In this document: in pieces, positions 1 through 9,379 of the stretch
Numbering within the stretch: the stretch's first letter is position 1
How the letters are laid out: each line of letters begins with the position of its first letter
DNA from: Rhodospirillales bacterium
Lineage (GTDB): Bacteria > Pseudomonadota > Alphaproteobacteria > JAJFIK01
NCBI GenBank assembly: GCA_021775005.1
Contig: JAJFIK010000095.1
Coordinates: 1 to 34,811 of the forward strand
Direction of reading: 5' to 3'
Length of the DNA stretch: 34,811 nucleotides
The notes under the pieces: model-generated
The model's database searches: none
What the model was told of the DNA's origin: nothing
What the model saw: the letters and a program-made list of their open reading frames with translations, nothing else
Translations under genes and position numbers: made by a program

Positions 1-673
1 GGCCCTTGTTCATCATGGTGGCCGAATCAACCGAGATTTTTTCACCCATAGACCAATTGGGGTGCGCGATCGCTTCCTTCGGCGTGACATGCACCATCTC
101 CTCCAGCGCCATGGTGCGAAATGGACCGCCCGAGGCCGTCAGGATAAGCTTTTCCACAGCGCCGCGATTGCGCTCTTCAAGCACCTGAAAGATGGCGTTG
201 TGTTCGCTATCAACCGGCAACAATTTTGTGCCTGATGCGCGCGCCGCGGCGATGATCAACTCACCAGCGCAAACCAGACATTCTTTGTTGGCAAGGGAGA
301 CCTCCGTGCCTTGGCCAATGGCGGCATAGGTTGGCGCAAGCCCCGCCGCACCTACAATTGCTGCCATGATCCAATCGGCTGGCCGCTCGGCCGCCTCGAT
401 CAGCGCAAACGCGCCACCGGCAGTATCGATGCCCGTCCCCGCAAGGCCGTCACGCAATTGCGGCAGTAGGGCCGCATTCCCGATCACAGCAATCCGTGGG
501 CGGAAGGTTTTTGCCTGGGCGACAAGATCGTCAACACGGGCGTTAGCGGTGAGCGCTTCAATGGGAAATGCATCGTCACCGGCGCGGCGGCGCGCATCTG
601 ATATGAGCGCTAATGTACTGGTGCCGACAGATCCGGTGGACCCCAAAATGCTCACGCGCTTTGAATAGTTCAT
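1..673 (-). CDS. dxr: 1-deoxy-D-xylulose 5-phosphate reductoisomerase, 5' part (runs off the left edge)
   Basis: Converts 1-deoxy-D-xylulose 5-phosphate to 2-C-methyl-D-erythritol 4-phosphate with NADPH, the committed step of the non-mevalonate isoprenoid pathway in the cytosol. About 224 N-terminal residues are visible. They show the NADPH-binding GSTGSVGTS near residue 10, the ANKECLVCAGE motif, the metal/substrate segment PVDSEHNAIFQ, ASGGPFR and the HPNWSMGEKI...DSATMMNKG block. All match the family in order; Cys in ANKEC where many homologues have Ser is a common variant. The ATG at 673 overlaps the cdsA stop by four bases (ATGA), so translation is probably coupled. The gene lies at the end of the rpsB-to-dxr cluster. 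The C-terminal half lies outside the window; nothing visible is broken. Confidence 0.95.
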   Translation of the reverse strand, partial: MNYSKRVSILGSTGSVGTSTLALISDARRRAGDDAFPIEALTANARVDDLVAQAKTFRPRIAVIGNAALLPQLRDGLAGTGIDTAGGAFALIEAAERPADWIMAAIVGAAGLAPTYAAIGQGTEVSLANKECLVCAGELIIAAARASGTKLLPVDSEHNAIFQVLEERNRGAVEKLILTASGGPFRTMALEEMVHVTPKEAIAHPNWSMGEKISVDSATMMNKG

Positions 674-1512
674 GGCAGCGACCAAAATGATGCGAGCAAA
701 ACCCAAAGCGCAATGACGGTGCTGGCCATCAGAAATCCATCAAGTCGATCCAAGACGCCCCCGTGGCCCGGAATGAGGGTACCAGAATCCTTAACCTCCA
801 CATGGCGCTTGAAGGCGCTTTCTGAAATGTCCCCCGCCTGTGCCGCAAGGGCGGCCAGCACCGTGGCAGGCACCCAAACCGTCAACACGTTGGTGTCGAA
901 GAGCAAGAACGCCGCCGCGACCCCCGCAAGGCATGCGGCGGTAAATCCACCGATAACCCCCGCCCATGTCTTGTTCGGTGAAACCGATGGTACAAATGAG
1001 GGGCCCCCAATAATCCGACCGACACCATAGGCCCCGGAGTCCGATGCCCACACCACGGCAAAGAGCCAGAGGATGATCAAACTGCCGTGGGGCATTTCTC
1101 GCAGCCAGATCGACGCAAGCGCTGGGACCCCGATGGCAAACACACCGGCAATGGCAAGACCCAAGGGTTGTTTTTCCACACGCGCGGCAATGCCCGCGCC
1201 GAGCGCGCCCAATCCCAACACTGCGATGGCGACGGCGGGATATCCAGCCGCTGCGAAGGCCGCTACTGCAATAATAACTGCCGATTGCAAAACAGCGGGC
1301 GGTGAGGTGCGAGAAAGGCCGGTCAAAGATTGCCATTCAAGCATCATAAGAACGCCGAGCACAGCAACACAAATAGCAAAGGCCCAACTGCCAATAAGCG
1401 TCACCACCAGCGCGCCCGCAATGAGCAGAAATGACGATGCCAATCGCAGCCCCAATGAGCTTGCTTTGGGCTTCCCAATTGTGCTCAGGCTTGGGCTATC
1501 CGGTGCGGTCAA
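670..1512 (-). CDS. cdsA: Phosphatidate cytidylyltransferase (CDP-diglyceride synthase)
   Basis: Integral inner-membrane enzyme that makes CDP-diacylglycerol from phosphatidate and CTP, the branch point for phospholipids. The C-terminal family signature is clear: GDISESAFKRHVEVKDSG followed by PGHGGVLDRLDG, with the upstream SPNKTWAG motif. Several hydrophobic helices precede it. The start is uncertain. The frame is open to a GTG at 1578 and an ATG at 1539, both deep inside uppS and with poor ribosome sites. A TTG at 1512 has AGGGGG six bases upstream and leaves only a 17-base overlap with uppS, so I chose it; the protein would be 280 residues, a normal length. It is co-transcribed between uppS and dxr, as in many alphaproteobacteria. 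Confidence 0.9.
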   Translation of the reverse strand: MTAPDSPSLSTIGKPKASSLGLRLASSFLLIAGALVVTLIGSWAFAICVAVLGVLMMLEWQSLTGLSRTSPPAVLQSAVIIAVAAFAAAGYPAVAIAVLGLGALGAGIAARVEKQPLGLAIAGVFAIGVPALASIWLREMPHGSLIILWLFAVVWASDSGAYGVGRIIGGPSFVPSVSPNKTWAGVIGGFTAACLAGVAAAFLLFDTNVLTVWVPATVLAALAAQAGDISESAFKRHVEVKDSGTLIPGHGGVLDRLDGFLMASTVIALWVLLASFWSLP

Positions 1513-2284
1513 TGCTGGCCCCCTGTGCGGGCTGATCATGGCGCCCGCCAAAGCGGCGATCGCGCGTCGCAAATGCACGAATGGCGCGGACCAAATGCCG
1601 CCGCTCGAAGTCAGGCCAAAAGACCTCCTCGAAATAGAGCTCCGTATAAGCGGCCTGCCAAAGCAAAAAGTTTGATAAACGCTTTTCGCCGCTGGTGCGG
1701 ATGAGCAAATCCAACTCCGGCAATTGAGCCGTATAGAGGTGGTGGGCCACTATCGCTTCATCAATGTCGTCTGCAGATAATTCCCCGGCGGCAACGCGCA
1801 CCGCGATCGCTTTCACCGCAGCAACAAGTTCCTGCCGTGAGCCATAATTGAATGCGATGGTAAGATTATATTCGCTGCAATCTTTTGTTTCGCGCTCAGC
1901 CCGTTCAATCAACTTGATGATGTCTGGTGCCAGGTCATCGCGTTCACCGATGATACGAACCCGCACGCCGCGTTTCGTAAGATCCTTCAAATCCGCATTG
2001 ATGTAACCGCGCAAGAGACCCATGAGGTCGTTAACCTCATCAACGGAGCGGTTCCAGTTCTCTGACGAAAACCCATAAAGCGTAAGATGTTGGAGGCCTA
2101 AGTCGCCGGCGGCTTCCACTGCTCGCCGCACGGTTTCAACGCCCTGTTCATGGCCGGCCCGGCGGGGCAGCCCGCGCGCAGCCGCCCAGCGGCCATTTCC
2201 ATCCATGATAATTGCCACATGCCGCGGGCGCGCCTCGAAAGGCACGTCCTCGATACTGCTATCTGGGTCTATGTGACCCGGCAT
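1496..2284 (-). CDS. uppS: Undecaprenyl (polyprenyl) diphosphate synthase
   Basis: cis-Prenyltransferase that condenses isopentenyl diphosphate onto farnesyl diphosphate to make the C55 lipid carrier for peptidoglycan and other wall polymers. The catalytic Asp lies in IIMDGNGRWA (Asp about residue 28), followed by RRAGHEQGVE. The C-terminal blocks IAFNYGSRQEL, LIRTSGEKRLSNFLLWQ and AYTELYFEEVFWPDF are typical. The frame is open to an ATG at 2320, but the ATG at 2284 has GAGGAG six bases upstream and gives 262 residues, close to the family norm. The C-terminal tail after RRFGG overlaps cdsA. It lies 58 bases after frr in the same transcription unit and supplies the isoprenoid chain that Dxr helps to start. 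Confidence 0.96.
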   Translation of the reverse strand: MPGHIDPDSSIEDVPFEARPRHVAIIMDGNGRWAAARGLPRRAGHEQGVETVRRAVEAAGDLGLQHLTLYGFSSENWNRSVDEVNDLMGLLRGYINADLKDLTKRGVRVRIIGERDDLAPDIIKLIERAERETKDCSEYNLTIAFNYGSRQELVAAVKAIAVRVAAGELSADDIDEAIVAHHLYTAQLPELDLLIRTSGEKRLSNFLLWQAAYTELYFEEVFWPDFERRHLVRAIRAFATRDRRFGGRHDQPAQGASIDRTG

Positions 2285-2342
2285 GTGCTTCTCCTCATGC
2301 GTTAACCGCCCCCGCATCAACGGGCGTCACGATCGCGGCACG

Positions 2343-2909
2343 TTAGATTTGCATAATCTCCGCTTCTTTGGCGGTTACCGCATCATCAATCTTTTTGATC
2401 GCAGCGTCGGTGAGGCTTTGCACCTGATCTGATAGCGTCTTTTGCTCATCTTCGCTGATGTCTTTGTCTTTTTGCGCCTTCTTGAGGTGCTGCATAGCGT
2501 CTTGGCGCACATTGCGCACGGCAACGCGGGCCTGCTCGCTATATTTGCTGGCAACTTTGGCAAGTTCGCGGCGGCGCTCCTCATTGAGCTCAGGAATGGT
2601 CAGCCGGATGGTCTGTCCTTCGGTGTTGGGGTTGAGCCCCAGCCCGGATTCGCGGATCGCCTTTTCGGTCGCGGCAACCAGCCCTTTATCCCAAACATTG
2701 ATCGCCAAGGTGCGCGGCTCAGGAACCGAGACCGTACCAATCTGGTTCATCGGCGTTTTGCTGCCATAGGCCTCCACCATGATGGGTTCCACTAAGCTGA
2801 CAGACGCGCGGCCCGTGCGCAGGCCAGAAAATTCATGCTTGAGGGTCTGAAGCGCACCGTCCATACGCCGTTCGATATCCTTAAAATCGACACCACCTTG
2901 TTCAGCCAT
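2343..2909 (-). CDS. frr: Ribosome recycling factor
   Basis: With EF-G, splits the post-termination ribosome into subunits in the cytosol. The protein has 188 residues, the normal size (about 185). It begins with a long helix ([20 protein letters not shown]), then RTGRAS and the domain II segment [20 protein letters not shown]. It ends with the helical block [35 protein letters not shown] and KDISEDE. This is the full family pattern. The ATG at 2909 has a strong GGAGG site. It sits 33 bases after pyrH in the rpsB-tsf-pyrH-frr order that is widely conserved in bacteria. Confidence 0.97.
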   Translation of the reverse strand: MAEQGGVDFKDIERRMDGALQTLKHEFSGLRTGRASVSLVEPIMVEAYGSKTPMNQIGTVSVPEPRTLAINVWDKGLVAATEKAIRESGLGLNPNTEGQTIRLTIPELNEERRRELAKVASKYSEQARVAVRNVRQDAMQHLKKAQKDKDISEDEQKTLSDQVQSLTDAAIKKIDDAVTAKEAEIMQI

Positions 2910-2942
2910 TGGAACCTCCAGTTAATATGTATGCAGACGGCT

Positions 2943-3680
2943 TTATGAAATCACCGTAGCTGGGCCCTGCCCCTGTAGTGTTTTTACGAATTGACCTTGC
3001 GTATGAATAGAGAAAACCACAATCGGAATATCGTTGTCACGGCAAAGAGAAATCGCCGAGGCGTCCATCACCCGCAAGTCACGGCTTAGGACATCCATGA
3101 ATGATAGCGCATCATAGCGCGTTGCATCTGAATTGGTTTTGGGGTCGGCACTATAAACGCCGTCCACTTGGGTTCCCTTTAGCAGGGCGTCACAATTCAT
3201 TTCAGCCGCGCGCAGGGCCGCAGCAGTATCAGTGGTAAAGAACGGGTTGCCGGTGCCCCCCGCAAAGATGACCACGCGGCCCTTATCCATATGCCGCATG
3301 GCGCGGCGGCGAATATACGGCTCGCTGACGGTGGTCATGGGAATGGCTGACTGCACCCGCGTATCAACGCCCATGCTTTCAAGGGTGGTTTGCACGGCGA
3401 GCGCATTCATTACCGTGGCAAGCATGCCCATATAGTCCGCGCTGGCCCGTTCCATGCCAGCAGCGGCCCCCGATAGGCCACGAAAAATGTTACCGCCGCC
3501 GATGACCAGGCAAACTTGCGTGCCGATCTCGGTGGCGTGTTTCACTTCACCAGCAATGCGTTGAACCATGGCGAGATCAATGCCGTAGGGTTGCTCCCCC
3601 ATCAGCGCTTCACCGGACACTTTCAAAAGAACACGAGCGTATTTCGGTTTACTGTCTTTTGAACCGTTCCCGTCGCTCAT
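2943..3680 (-). CDS. pyrH: UMP kinase
   Basis: Phosphorylates UMP to UDP with ATP in pyrimidine nucleotide synthesis; in bacteria it is a hexamer of the amino-acid-kinase fold, activated by GTP and inhibited by UTP (family knowledge). The 245-residue protein shows [14 protein letters not shown] near the N terminus, the nucleotide loop [10 protein letters not shown], the [17 protein letters not shown] motif and [15 protein letters not shown]. The first 14 residues ([10 protein letters not shown]...) are a polar extension. The ATG at 3680 has AAAGGA upstream. It lies between tsf and frr with short gaps (33 and 33 bases). Confidence 0.97.
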   Translation of the reverse strand: MSDGNGSKDSKPKYARVLLKVSGEALMGEQPYGIDLAMVQRIAGEVKHATEIGTQVCLVIGGGNIFRGLSGAAAGMERASADYMGMLATVMNALAVQTTLESMGVDTRVQSAIPMTTVSEPYIRRRAMRHMDKGRVVIFAGGTGNPFFTTDTAAALRAAEMNCDALLKGTQVDGVYSADPKTNSDATRYDALSFMDVLSRDLRVMDASAISLCRDNDIPIVVFSIHTQGQFVKTLQGQGPATVIS

Positions 3681-3713
3681 GCTCTTGTTCCTTTCGACCT
3701 CGCCTGCGCCCTC

Positions 3714-4640
3714 TTAAGACGCAACCGCTGCGGCCACTTCAGCCGCAAAGTCGGTTTCTTCTTTTTCGATACCTTCGCCAAGTGCGAATCGTTCAAAGCC
3801 TACAATTTCGATGGGTGCGCCAACATCAGCTTCCGCTTCTTTGATCGCTTTTTCCACCGTGACGTCAGGATTGATCACAAACGCCTGCTGCGTAAGCACA
3901 ACTTCTTGGTAGAATTTGCGAATGCGGCCGTCGACCATTTTTTCAATAATGTTGTCGGGCTTGCCGCTTTCCTTGGCTTCCGCAATCAGCGCTTCGCGCT
4001 CCTTGGCCACCACGGCGGGGTCCAGATCACTATCCTTGAGCGCCAAGGGCGAGGTTGCGGCCACATGCATGGCGATCTGCTTGCCCAAGGCGGCAAGTTT
4101 CTCTGCATCGCCATCAGATTTCAGCGCCACCAGGACGCCGATTTTGCCGAGGCCGTCGGCGGTTGCGTTGTGAATATAGCTCGCCACCACGCCAGGATTG
4201 GCGGTCAAGCCGACCGAACGACGGAAGCTCATGTTCTCGCCAATAGTGCCAACCATCTCGGTGACATGGGCCTCAATTGATTTGCCGGCCCCGGGAAACT
4301 CAGCTGACCGAACGGCCGCTTCATCACCGCCAAGGGAGACCGCAACTTGGGAAATTTTGCGGACGAGATTTTGAAAGATTTCGTTCCGCGCCACAAAATC
4401 AGTTTCTGAATTGACTTCTACAAGCGCGCCTTTGCCGCCATCAACCGCAACAGCAACAAGGCCTTCCGCCGCCACGCGATCAGCCTTCTTAGCGGCCTTT
4501 GACAATCCTTTGGTGCGCAACCAATCGATGGCTTGCGCCATATCGCCGCCATTTTCCATCAGCGCGGTCTTGCAATCCATCATGCCTGCACCAGTTTTCT
4601 GGCGCAGTTCCTTCACCATTGAGGCGGTGATGTTAGCCAT
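3714..4640 (-). CDS. tsf: Translation elongation factor Ts
   Basis: Nucleotide exchange factor that releases GDP from EF-Tu. The 308-residue protein opens with the UBA-like EF-Tu-binding domain ([19 protein letters not shown], residues 9-27). It contains the core motif [16 protein letters not shown] and the following FRR and IAMHVAA blocks. The C-terminal helical region includes [20 protein letters not shown] and a final acidic stretch. The ATG at 4640 has a GAGGAACG ribosome site. It follows rpsB by 51 bases, the classic S2-Ts pair, and they almost certainly share a transcript. Confidence 0.97.
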   Translation of the reverse strand: MANITASMVKELRQKTGAGMMDCKTALMENGGDMAQAIDWLRTKGLSKAAKKADRVAAEGLVAVAVDGGKGALVEVNSETDFVARNEIFQNLVRKISQVAVSLGGDEAAVRSAEFPGAGKSIEAHVTEMVGTIGENMSFRRSVGLTANPGVVASYIHNATADGLGKIGVLVALKSDGDAEKLAALGKQIAMHVAATSPLALKDSDLDPAVVAKEREALIAEAKESGKPDNIIEKMVDGRIRKFYQEVVLTQQAFVINPDVTVEKAIKEAEADVGAPIEIVGFERFALGEGIEKEETDFAAEVAAAVAS

Positions 4641-4691
4641 CTTCGTTCCTCGTCAATCGCTTTGTAAGTTCGTTCAAATCACAGATGCCGA

Positions 4692-5519
4692 TTACTCGGC
4701 GGCACCTGGCTGTTTGTCGCTATCCGTTGCCGGTGCAGCTTCTGCGGGCGCTTCTGCTTCTTGACTCACATCAGGCAGAATTTCGGGCGCAATCTCAGCG
4801 TCTTCACCAACATCACCACCAACATCAGCGCGACCGGCTGCAAGGCCATCGATCACCGCACGGGAGACCAGATCGCAATAGAAGTTCAGCGCGCGACTGG
4901 CGTCATCATTACCCGGAACCGGATAAGTAATGCCGTCGGGGTCTGAATTGGTATCGACAATGGCAACCACCGGAATACCAAGCTTGCGCGCTTCGTGAAT
5001 GGCGATGGCTTCTTTGTTGGTATCAATTACAAACAGAAGATCAGGCAGACCGCCCATTTCCTTGATGCCGCCCAGGGACTGTTCCAGCTTGTCGCGCTCG
5101 CGCGTCATCTGAAGCAATTCTTTTTTGGTCAAGCCGCTGCTGTCGCTTTCAAGCGTGCCTTCAAGCTCGCGCAAACGACGAATGGAATGCAGGATGGTTT
5201 TCCAATTGGTCATCGTGCCGCCAAGCCAGCGGTGATTGATATAATATTGCGCGCAACGCGCAGCAGCGTCTGCCACCGGCTTTTGGGCTTGACGCTTGGT
5301 GCCGACAAACAGGATACGTCCGCCGCCTGCGGCAACATCGCGAATAGCGACCAGGGCCTGGTGCAACATAGGCACCGACTTGGACAGATCTAGAATGTGG
5401 ATCGAGTTGCGATCACCAAAAATATATTCCCCCATTTTGGGGTTCCAGCGGTGGGTACGGTGACCAAAGTGTACGCCAGCTTCGAGCATTTGGCGCATGC
5501 TGAATTCAGGCAATGCCAT
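4692..5519 (-). CDS. rpsB: 30S ribosomal protein S2
   Basis: Binds late to the 30S subunit near S1 and the head-body hinge. The 275-residue protein begins with [20 protein letters not shown] and contains [45 protein letters not shown] and [14 protein letters not shown], all characteristic. After about residue 235 it has a low-complexity acidic/Ala tail (about 35 residues, EDAEIAPEI...), a common alphaproteobacterial extension. The ATG at 5519 is preceded by AAGGAG. It is first in its cluster, with a promoter and hairpin upstream, and may be autoregulated by S2 as in other bacteria (inference). Confidence 0.98.
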   Translation of the reverse strand: MALPEFSMRQMLEAGVHFGHRTHRWNPKMGEYIFGDRNSIHILDLSKSVPMLHQALVAIRDVAAGGGRILFVGTKRQAQKPVADAAARCAQYYINHRWLGGTMTNWKTILHSIRRLRELEGTLESDSSGLTKKELLQMTRERDKLEQSLGGIKEMGGLPDLLFVIDTNKEAIAIHEARKLGIPVVAIVDTNSDPDGITYPVPGNDDASRALNFYCDLVSRAVIDGLAAGRADVGGDVGEDAEIAPEILPDVSQEAEAPAEAAPATDSDKQPGAAE

Positions 5520-5557
5520 CGGATTTTCTCCTTTTCCGGTTCATCCTCCGCGCGCCT

Positions 5558-5578
5558 GTGGGGACAAAAGTGTCCCAC
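5558..5578 (-). promoter_or_regulatory. Hairpin in the rpsB 5' leader, possible S2 autoregulatory element
   Basis: In the roughly 120-base leader between the promoter and the rpsB start, arms GTGGGACA and TGTCCCCAC (minus-strand sense) pair around a four-base loop CTTT, with one bulged C. The hairpin ends about 39 bases before the start codon. There is no U run, so it is not an ordinary terminator. S2 autoregulation through its own leader is known in other bacteria; assigning that role here is inference. Confidence 0.5.
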
Positions 5579-5649
5579 CGGATGGACCAGGGTCTATGTC
5601 AAAAGTTGACCCTGTGCCCGAAAGCACGCGTGTGGTTTTGCGGGGCGGG

Positions 5650-5677
5650 TTATAGGTGAGCCTCCGCCGCGACGCAA
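5650..5677 (-). promoter_or_regulatory. Sigma-70-type promoter of the rpsB cluster
   Basis: On the minus strand, TTGCGT (5672-5677) and TATAAC (5650-5655) are separated by exactly 17 bases. Predicted transcription start is near 5642, giving a leader of about 120 bases before rpsB. It lies just downstream of the dnaE terminator hairpin's position, in the only long gap of this part of the window, and would drive rpsB through dxr. Confidence 0.6.
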
Positions 5678-5709
5678 GGCCTAACCTGAAAGCCATGAAA
5701 GGGTCGTTA

Positions 5710-5731
5710 AAACGGCAAAATCATGCCGTTT
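5710..5731 (-). terminator. Hairpin at the end of dnaE, probable intrinsic terminator
   Basis: Arms AAACGGCA and TGCCGTTT (8 bp) around a six-base loop, starting inside the dnaE stop codon on the minus strand and followed by a short T-rich end (GTTTTAA). The U tract is short, so termination may be partial. It separates the dnaE transcript from the rpsB promoter. Confidence 0.55.
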
Positions 5732-8700
5732 AGACCTCTTCCACATGGGCGACCCCGGTGAGGGATTTGAGCGCCTGACGGGTCGCAGGATCCACTTGAT
5801 GACGGCCAGGCAGATCCAGGTGTATTTCCCTCAGCCCCTCTTCCGCCGCCAACACCAATGTGACGATGCCTTTGCCGCGCGACTTAAGGCATTCCTGAAT
5901 GCCGGAATAAGCATCCACACCTGAGACAAATATCTTCAGCCCCGCGCCCGCGCTCGCCACCACTTTATCAATGGCCTCGACGCCTTGGATGATGGGGCGC
6001 ACATCATCATCTGCGCGCTCGACCGATACGGTGAAGACAACGGAGTTCCCCGGCTCCAAATGCTCCCGAGTGGCGTAGAGCACATCAGAAAATACCAGCG
6101 CTTCAAATTCGCCGGTCGGGTCAGACGCGCGCACATAGGCAAAGGGTCGGTCGCTCTTTTGCGACTTGCGATCCTGCCGTTCCATAATCGTGCCGGCGAT
6201 GCGAATGGATTTGCCATGCCGGCCCGCGCCGCCCAGAACCTCTGCATAAGTTGAAACCCGCGCCCGCTCCAGCGATTGGCGATAATCATCAAGGGGGTGG
6301 CCAGAGATATAGGAACCCACGGCTTCCATCTCAGCCGACAGACGCTCATTGGTGGTCCATTCCTCACTCAACGGCAATTTTGGCGGCGGTGCATCGATGG
6401 CGCCATCTCCAAACATACTTTCCTGGTTCGAGCTCGCCTCTGCCTTGGTAAGAGCCGCATAGTCCGTGAGCACGTCCGCAGCATGGAACACCTGTGCGCG
6501 GTTGGGGTGAATGGCATCAAAGGCCCCGGCCTTGGCCAAAGCTTCCAGTGATCTCTTATTGACCACTTGCGGATCGATGCGGCGGGCAAAATCGAAAATG
6601 TCCTTGTAAGGTCCGCTGGTCGCCCGCTCCTCTGCGATCGACGCCATGGCGTTGGCGCTAGCGTTCTTGATCGCCCCCAAGGCATAGGGAATAACCCAAT
6701 TGCCGTCCGGGTTCTGTTCAACCGTAAAGGCGGCCTCCGACCGATTTACATCCGGCGGCAGGACTTCAATGCCAAGGCGGCGGGCTTCCACCCGGAAAGT
6801 ATTGAGCCGGTCTGTACGCTCAATATCCAGCGTCATGGATGCGGCCAAAAACTCTACGGGGTAGTGCGCTTTCAGATAGGCGGTGTGGAAAGCCACCTGC
6901 GCATAGGCGGCGGCGTGACCCTTGTTAAAGCCATAGCCGGCAAATTTTGCTGCTTGCTCAAAAATGGCCCGCGCGATGGGCTCGGCAACGCCGCTCTTTT
7001 CCGCCCCTTCAATGAACCGCGCTTCATGCTTATCCATCTCGGACTTGATTTTCTTGCCCATGGCCCGGCGGAGCAGATCCGCGTCCCCCAGGGAATAGCC
7101 CGCCAGATCGCGCGCGATTTGCATGACGTCTTCCTGGTAGGTCATGACGCCAAAGGTCTCATCGAGAATGGGCTCAAGTTGCGGGGTGAGATATTTCGGC
7201 GCCTCGCGACCCCGCTTGCAGGCAATGTAGGTGGGGATGGAATCCATCGGCCCTGGGCGATAAAGCGCCACAAGGGCGATGAGGTCCTCAATCCGGTCAG
7301 GCTTCATCTGCCGCAGCAGATCGCGCATGCCGGAGCTTTCGAGCTGAAACACGCCGATTGAATCGCCCCGCGCCAGCATCTCAAAGGTCTTGTCGTCGGC
7401 AAGTTCCAGATCTTGGGTATTGATCTCAATGCCGCGCCGCGCCAGCAATTCTTCCGTGCGCGCGATCACGGTCAGCGTCTTGAGGCCAAGGAAGTCAAAC
7501 TTCACCAGCCCGGCTTCTTCCGCATCTTTGTAATGTAGCTGCGTGACCGGCATATCCGCGCGCGGATCGCGATACATGGGCACCAACTCATCAAGGGGGC
7601 GGTCGCCGATGACAAGCCCCGCTGCGTGGGTGGAGGCGTGGCGATAGAGCCCTTCAAGCCGCTTGGCGATTTCCATCAGCCGCGTGACGGAAGCATCCTC
7701 CTTAATCATCTGCTGCAGCCGCGGCTCACCATCGATGGCCTGGGTCAAGCTTAAGGGTTTGCCCGGGGGGTTCGGGATCATCTTGGAAATCCGATCCACC
7801 TGGCCATAGGGCATTTGCAACACCCGGCCCACATCACGCACGCAGGCGCGTGCTTGCAGGGTCCCGAAGGTGATGATCTGCGCTACTTGGTCGTGGCCGT
7901 ATTTTTCCTGCACATAGGCAATCACTTCACCGCGCCGGTCCTGGCAGAAGTCAATATCGAAATCCGGCATGGAAACACGCTCAGGATTCAAAAAGCGCTC
8001 AAACACCAAATCAAAGCGGAGCGGGTCGAGATTGGTGATGTCCAGGGCCCAGGCCACGATGGACGCCGCCCCGGACCCGCGCACGCCAATGGGAATGCCC
8101 TTTGCTCGCGCCCAGCGCATGAAGTCTGAGACAATCAGAAAATAGCCGGCAAAGCCCATGCGGCTGATGATGTCGAGCTCATAGGCAAGACGCTTGTCAT
8201 AAACCTCTCGGGTAGCATGAAGCCCGGAGACTTCAAGACGCTTGGCCAGGCCCTCGGCCGCCATACGGCGCATTTCATCGTCAGCAGAGAGCCCGCCGTC
8301 GACTTTGAAGTCCGGCAGGATGGGGTCACGCCGCGCAGGCGCAAAGGCGCAGCGCCGGGCGATCTCCACCGTGCTCTCAAGGGCTTCGGGCAAGTCGGCA
8401 AAGAGCGCCGCCATTTCGGCCTGGGTTTTGAAATAATGCTCCTGCGTCAGCTTGCGCCGATCGTCCTGCATGACATAGGCGCCGTCCTTGATGCAGATCA
8501 GCGCGTCATGAGCTTCATAGTCATCGCGGTCGCCGAAATATGGCTCGTTGGTGGCCACCAGCGGCACTTGATTGGCATAGGCCCAGTCGATCAGCGGGCC
8601 TTCCACGATGGTTTCACTTCGCCGCCCATGTCGTTGAAGTTCAACGTAAAATCGATCTCCGAAGATATCGTGGAATTGGGCGAGCAAGGCCTCAGCATCG

Positions 8701-9179
8701 CGTGCGCGATTGTTCAGGAAAAGCTTGTTGACGGGGCCATCGGGGCCTCCTGAAAGACAGATGAGGCCGTCGCTGAAGGTGGCCAAGTCAGTCATGTCAA
8801 CATGAGCGTCGTCTTGGGATTCAGTTTTAAAATAGCTCAAGGACGTGAGCTTCAGAAGGTTTTGATAGCCCGCCTCGTCCTTGGCCAGCAGCGCCAGGCG
8901 CGGCAAACGCTCACGATTGCGGCCGTGGCTATCGCCGTCAGTATCAAGCCTCAGAGGCAGCCCCAAACCGATGATGGGCTGGATGCCGCCCTTCTTCAGT
9001 GCTGCGGTCACCTCCATAGCGCCGAACATATTTGCCGTGTCGGTCACCCCCACAGCGGGCATGCCATGGCTCGCGCAAAGGCCGGGCAAATCCTTGGTGC
9101 GGATTGCGCCTTCTAAAAGCGAATAGGCAGTGTGAACGCGCAGATGCACGAAGCTCGGCGCAGAGGGTGAAGGCGTCAT
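5730..9179 (-). CDS. dnaE: DNA polymerase III alpha subunit
   Basis: Catalytic subunit of the replicative DNA polymerase. The 1149-residue protein has an N-terminal PHP domain (FVHLRVHTAYSLLEGA, then GVTDTANMFGAMEV). The C-family polymerase core carries catalytic Asp residues in SMPDFDIDFCQ (about 402-406) and KFDFLGLKTL (about 560), with RGSGAASIVAWALDIT before them and GYGFNKGHAAAYA after. A QESMF motif near residue 917 matches the internal beta-clamp-binding Q-x-x-M-F of DnaE. A tandem HhH region precedes it and an OB-fold region follows. The frame is open to 9269, but MTPSPSAPSFVHLRVH at 9179 fits homologues; no strong Shine-Dalgarno is visible there. Length matches the family. Confidence 0.97.
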   Translation of the reverse strand: MTPSPSAPSFVHLRVHTAYSLLEGAIRTKDLPGLCASHGMPAVGVTDTANMFGAMEVTAALKKGGIQPIIGLGLPLRLDTDGDSHGRNRERLPRLALLAKDEAGYQNLLKLTSLSYFKTESQDDAHVDMTDLATFSDGLICLSGGPDGPVNKLFLNNRARDAEALLAQFHDIFGDRFYVELQRHGRRSETIVEGPLIDWAYANQVPLVATNEPYFGDRDDYEAHDALICIKDGAYVMQDDRRKLTQEHYFKTQAEMAALFADLPEALESTVEIARRCAFAPARRDPILPDFKVDGGLSADDEMRRMAAEGLAKRLEVSGLHATREVYDKRLAYELDIISRMGFAGYFLIVSDFMRWARAKGIPIGVRGSGAASIVAWALDITNLDPLRFDLVFERFLNPERVSMPDFDIDFCQDRRGEVIAYVQEKYGHDQVAQIITFGTLQARACVRDVGRVLQMPYGQVDRISKMIPNPPGKPLSLTQAIDGEPRLQQMIKEDASVTRLMEIAKRLEGLYRHASTHAAGLVIGDRPLDELVPMYRDPRADMPVTQLHYKDAEEAGLVKFDFLGLKTLTVIARTEELLARRGIEINTQDLELADDKTFEMLARGDSIGVFQLESSGMRDLLRQMKPDRIEDLIALVALYRPGPMDSIPTYIACKRGREAPKYLTPQLEPILDETFGVMTYQEDVMQIARDLAGYSLGDADLLRRAMGKKIKSEMDKHEARFIEGAEKSGVAEPIARAIFEQAAKFAGYGFNKGHAAAYAQVAFHTAYLKAHYPVEFLAASMTLDIERTDRLNTFRVEARRLGIEVLPPDVNRSEAAFTVEQNPDGNWVIPYALGAIKNASANAMASIAEERATSGPYKDIFDFARRIDPQVVNKRSLEALAKAGAFDAIHPNRAQVFHAADVLTDYAALTKAEASSNQESMFGDGAIDAPPPKLPLSEEWTTNERLSAEMEAVGSYISGHPLDDYRQSLERARVSTYAEVLGGAGRHGKSIRIAGTIMERQDRKSQKSDRPFAYVRASDPTGEFEALVFSDVLYATREHLEPGNSVVFTVSVERADDDVRPIIQGVEAIDKVVASAGAGLKIFVSGVDAYSGIQECLKSRGKGIVTLVLAAEEGLREIHLDLPGRHQVDPATRQALKSLTGVAHVEEV

Positions 9180-9246
9180 GGAGCGCAGTCTCGGGCGATT
9201 CGGATGGACGGGGTGCGCCTGATTTAAGGCGCGACGACAATGATGC

Positions 9247-9348
9247 TCAGGTGAGCGCCGAGCCGACAATAGCTGACCACACCGTCACTGCCCATAGCAC
9301 ACCGACAACACTTGAGAGGGCGAGGAAGTCTTTCAGGAAATTGGTCAT
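9247..9348 (-). CDS. Candidate 33-residue single-pass membrane protein upstream of dnaE
   Basis: A short frame not overlapping dnaE or lolD. The ATG at 9348 has GGAG eight bases upstream. The peptide begins MTNFLKDFLALSS and continues as one uninterrupted hydrophobic helix of about 24 residues (roughly 8-31, rich in Val, Leu, Ala, Trp) ending SALT. A TTGACA promoter (9380-9408) places the transcript start just upstream of the ribosome site. An in-frame ATG at 9381 would lie inside the promoter's -10 box and has poor ribosome-site spacing, so I reject it. The stop is 67 bases before the dnaE start, so it may be a leader gene on the dnaE message. I do not recognise a family; function unknown. 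Confidence 0.5.
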   Translation of the reverse strand: MTNFLKDFLALSSVVGVLWAVTVWSAIVGSALT

Positions 9349-9379
9349 GGCGGGCACTCCATCTGGGTTGTGGGTAGCC

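Noticed and set aside
6567-7361. 264-codon plus-strand frame opposite dnaE
   Set aside because: It is a shadow of the polymerase core; no family resemblance and no upstream ribosome site.
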